Of a DNA stretch of 22,124 nucleotides, positions 22,117 to 22,124 are shown piece after piece. The number at the start of each line of letters is the position of its first letter. Within the stretch, counting starts at the first letter, position 1. Below the pieces are notes generated by a model. That model ran no database searches, was not told the DNA's origin, and saw nothing but the letters and a program-made list of their open reading frames with translations. Source of the stretch: an uncultured Ellagibacter sp. (GTDB taxonomy: Bacteria; Actinomycetota; Coriobacteriia; Coriobacteriales; Eggerthellaceae); assembly GCA_934654815.1 (NCBI GenBank), contig CAKUGU010000038.1, forward strand, positions 1-22,124, read 5' to 3'. Both the position numbers and the translations under genes were made by a program.

Positions 22117-22124
22117 CCCCGACC

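Overview
The window is a GC-rich bacterial segment that most likely comes from the Coriobacteriia, family Eggerthellaceae (Eggerthella/Slackia/Adlercreutzia-like). I infer this from the tightly packed high-GC3 genes, a Tat-exported DMSO-reductase-family operon, and a divergent many-pass membrane protein of the kind fused to LuxR-type domains that this family carries in many copies. No RNA gene, CRISPR array or complete insertion sequence was found.

Region 1 (about 254-8516, all minus strand) is a compact housekeeping operon. In transcription order it encodes an M50 site-2-protease-like membrane protein, ScpA, ScpB, an RluB/RsuA-type pseudouridine synthase, TyrA (prephenate dehydrogenase with ACT domain), AroA, Cmk, PlsC and IspH. 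Most junctions are 0-12 nt or overlap. The longer gaps carry small GC-rich hairpins. The first gene has a promoter-like hexamer 8 nt before its ATG and no Shine-Dalgarno, suggesting a leaderless mRNA.

Region 2 (8517-12913) holds trmL and a long ABC-F ATPase, both minus, between unusual non-coding DNA. There is a cluster of degenerate TTTGCAA-centred repeats (8646-9030) and a 104-bp near-palindrome (9589-9692). A 1-kb accessory patch (11873-12913) contains a mutator (IS256-like) transposase remnant, two doubtful small ORFs and short repeats.

Region 3 (12914-20896, minus) is an anaerobic-respiration operon. In transcription order it encodes an unrecognised 267-aa protein with two tandem winged-helix-like repeats, a 1015-aa Tat-exported molybdopterin catalytic subunit, a four-cluster DmsB-like ferredoxin, a DmsC-like membrane anchor, a TorD-like chaperone, a NapG-like exported ferredoxin and a NapH-like membrane ferredoxin with a cysteine-rich insertion. 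The likely logic is quinol oxidation by DmsC, electron transfer through DmsB to the exterior catalytic subunit, folding help from TorD, and an accessory NapGH-like electron branch. The substrate is unknown. A cysteine at the expected Mo-ligand position and the genomic setting make an Eggerthellaceae specialist reductase or dehydroxylase as plausible as a DMSO reductase.

Region 4 (20897-22124) is a divergent control region with two dyad operators, one placed upstream of each predicted promoter, followed by the plus-strand membrane domain of the probable LuxR-type sensor. That gene stops after about nine membrane segments, in an AT-rich stretch at the window end, so no DNA-binding domain is present here.

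The sensor, operators, duplicated winged-helix protein and orphan molybdoenzyme form the most interesting and least explained unit.
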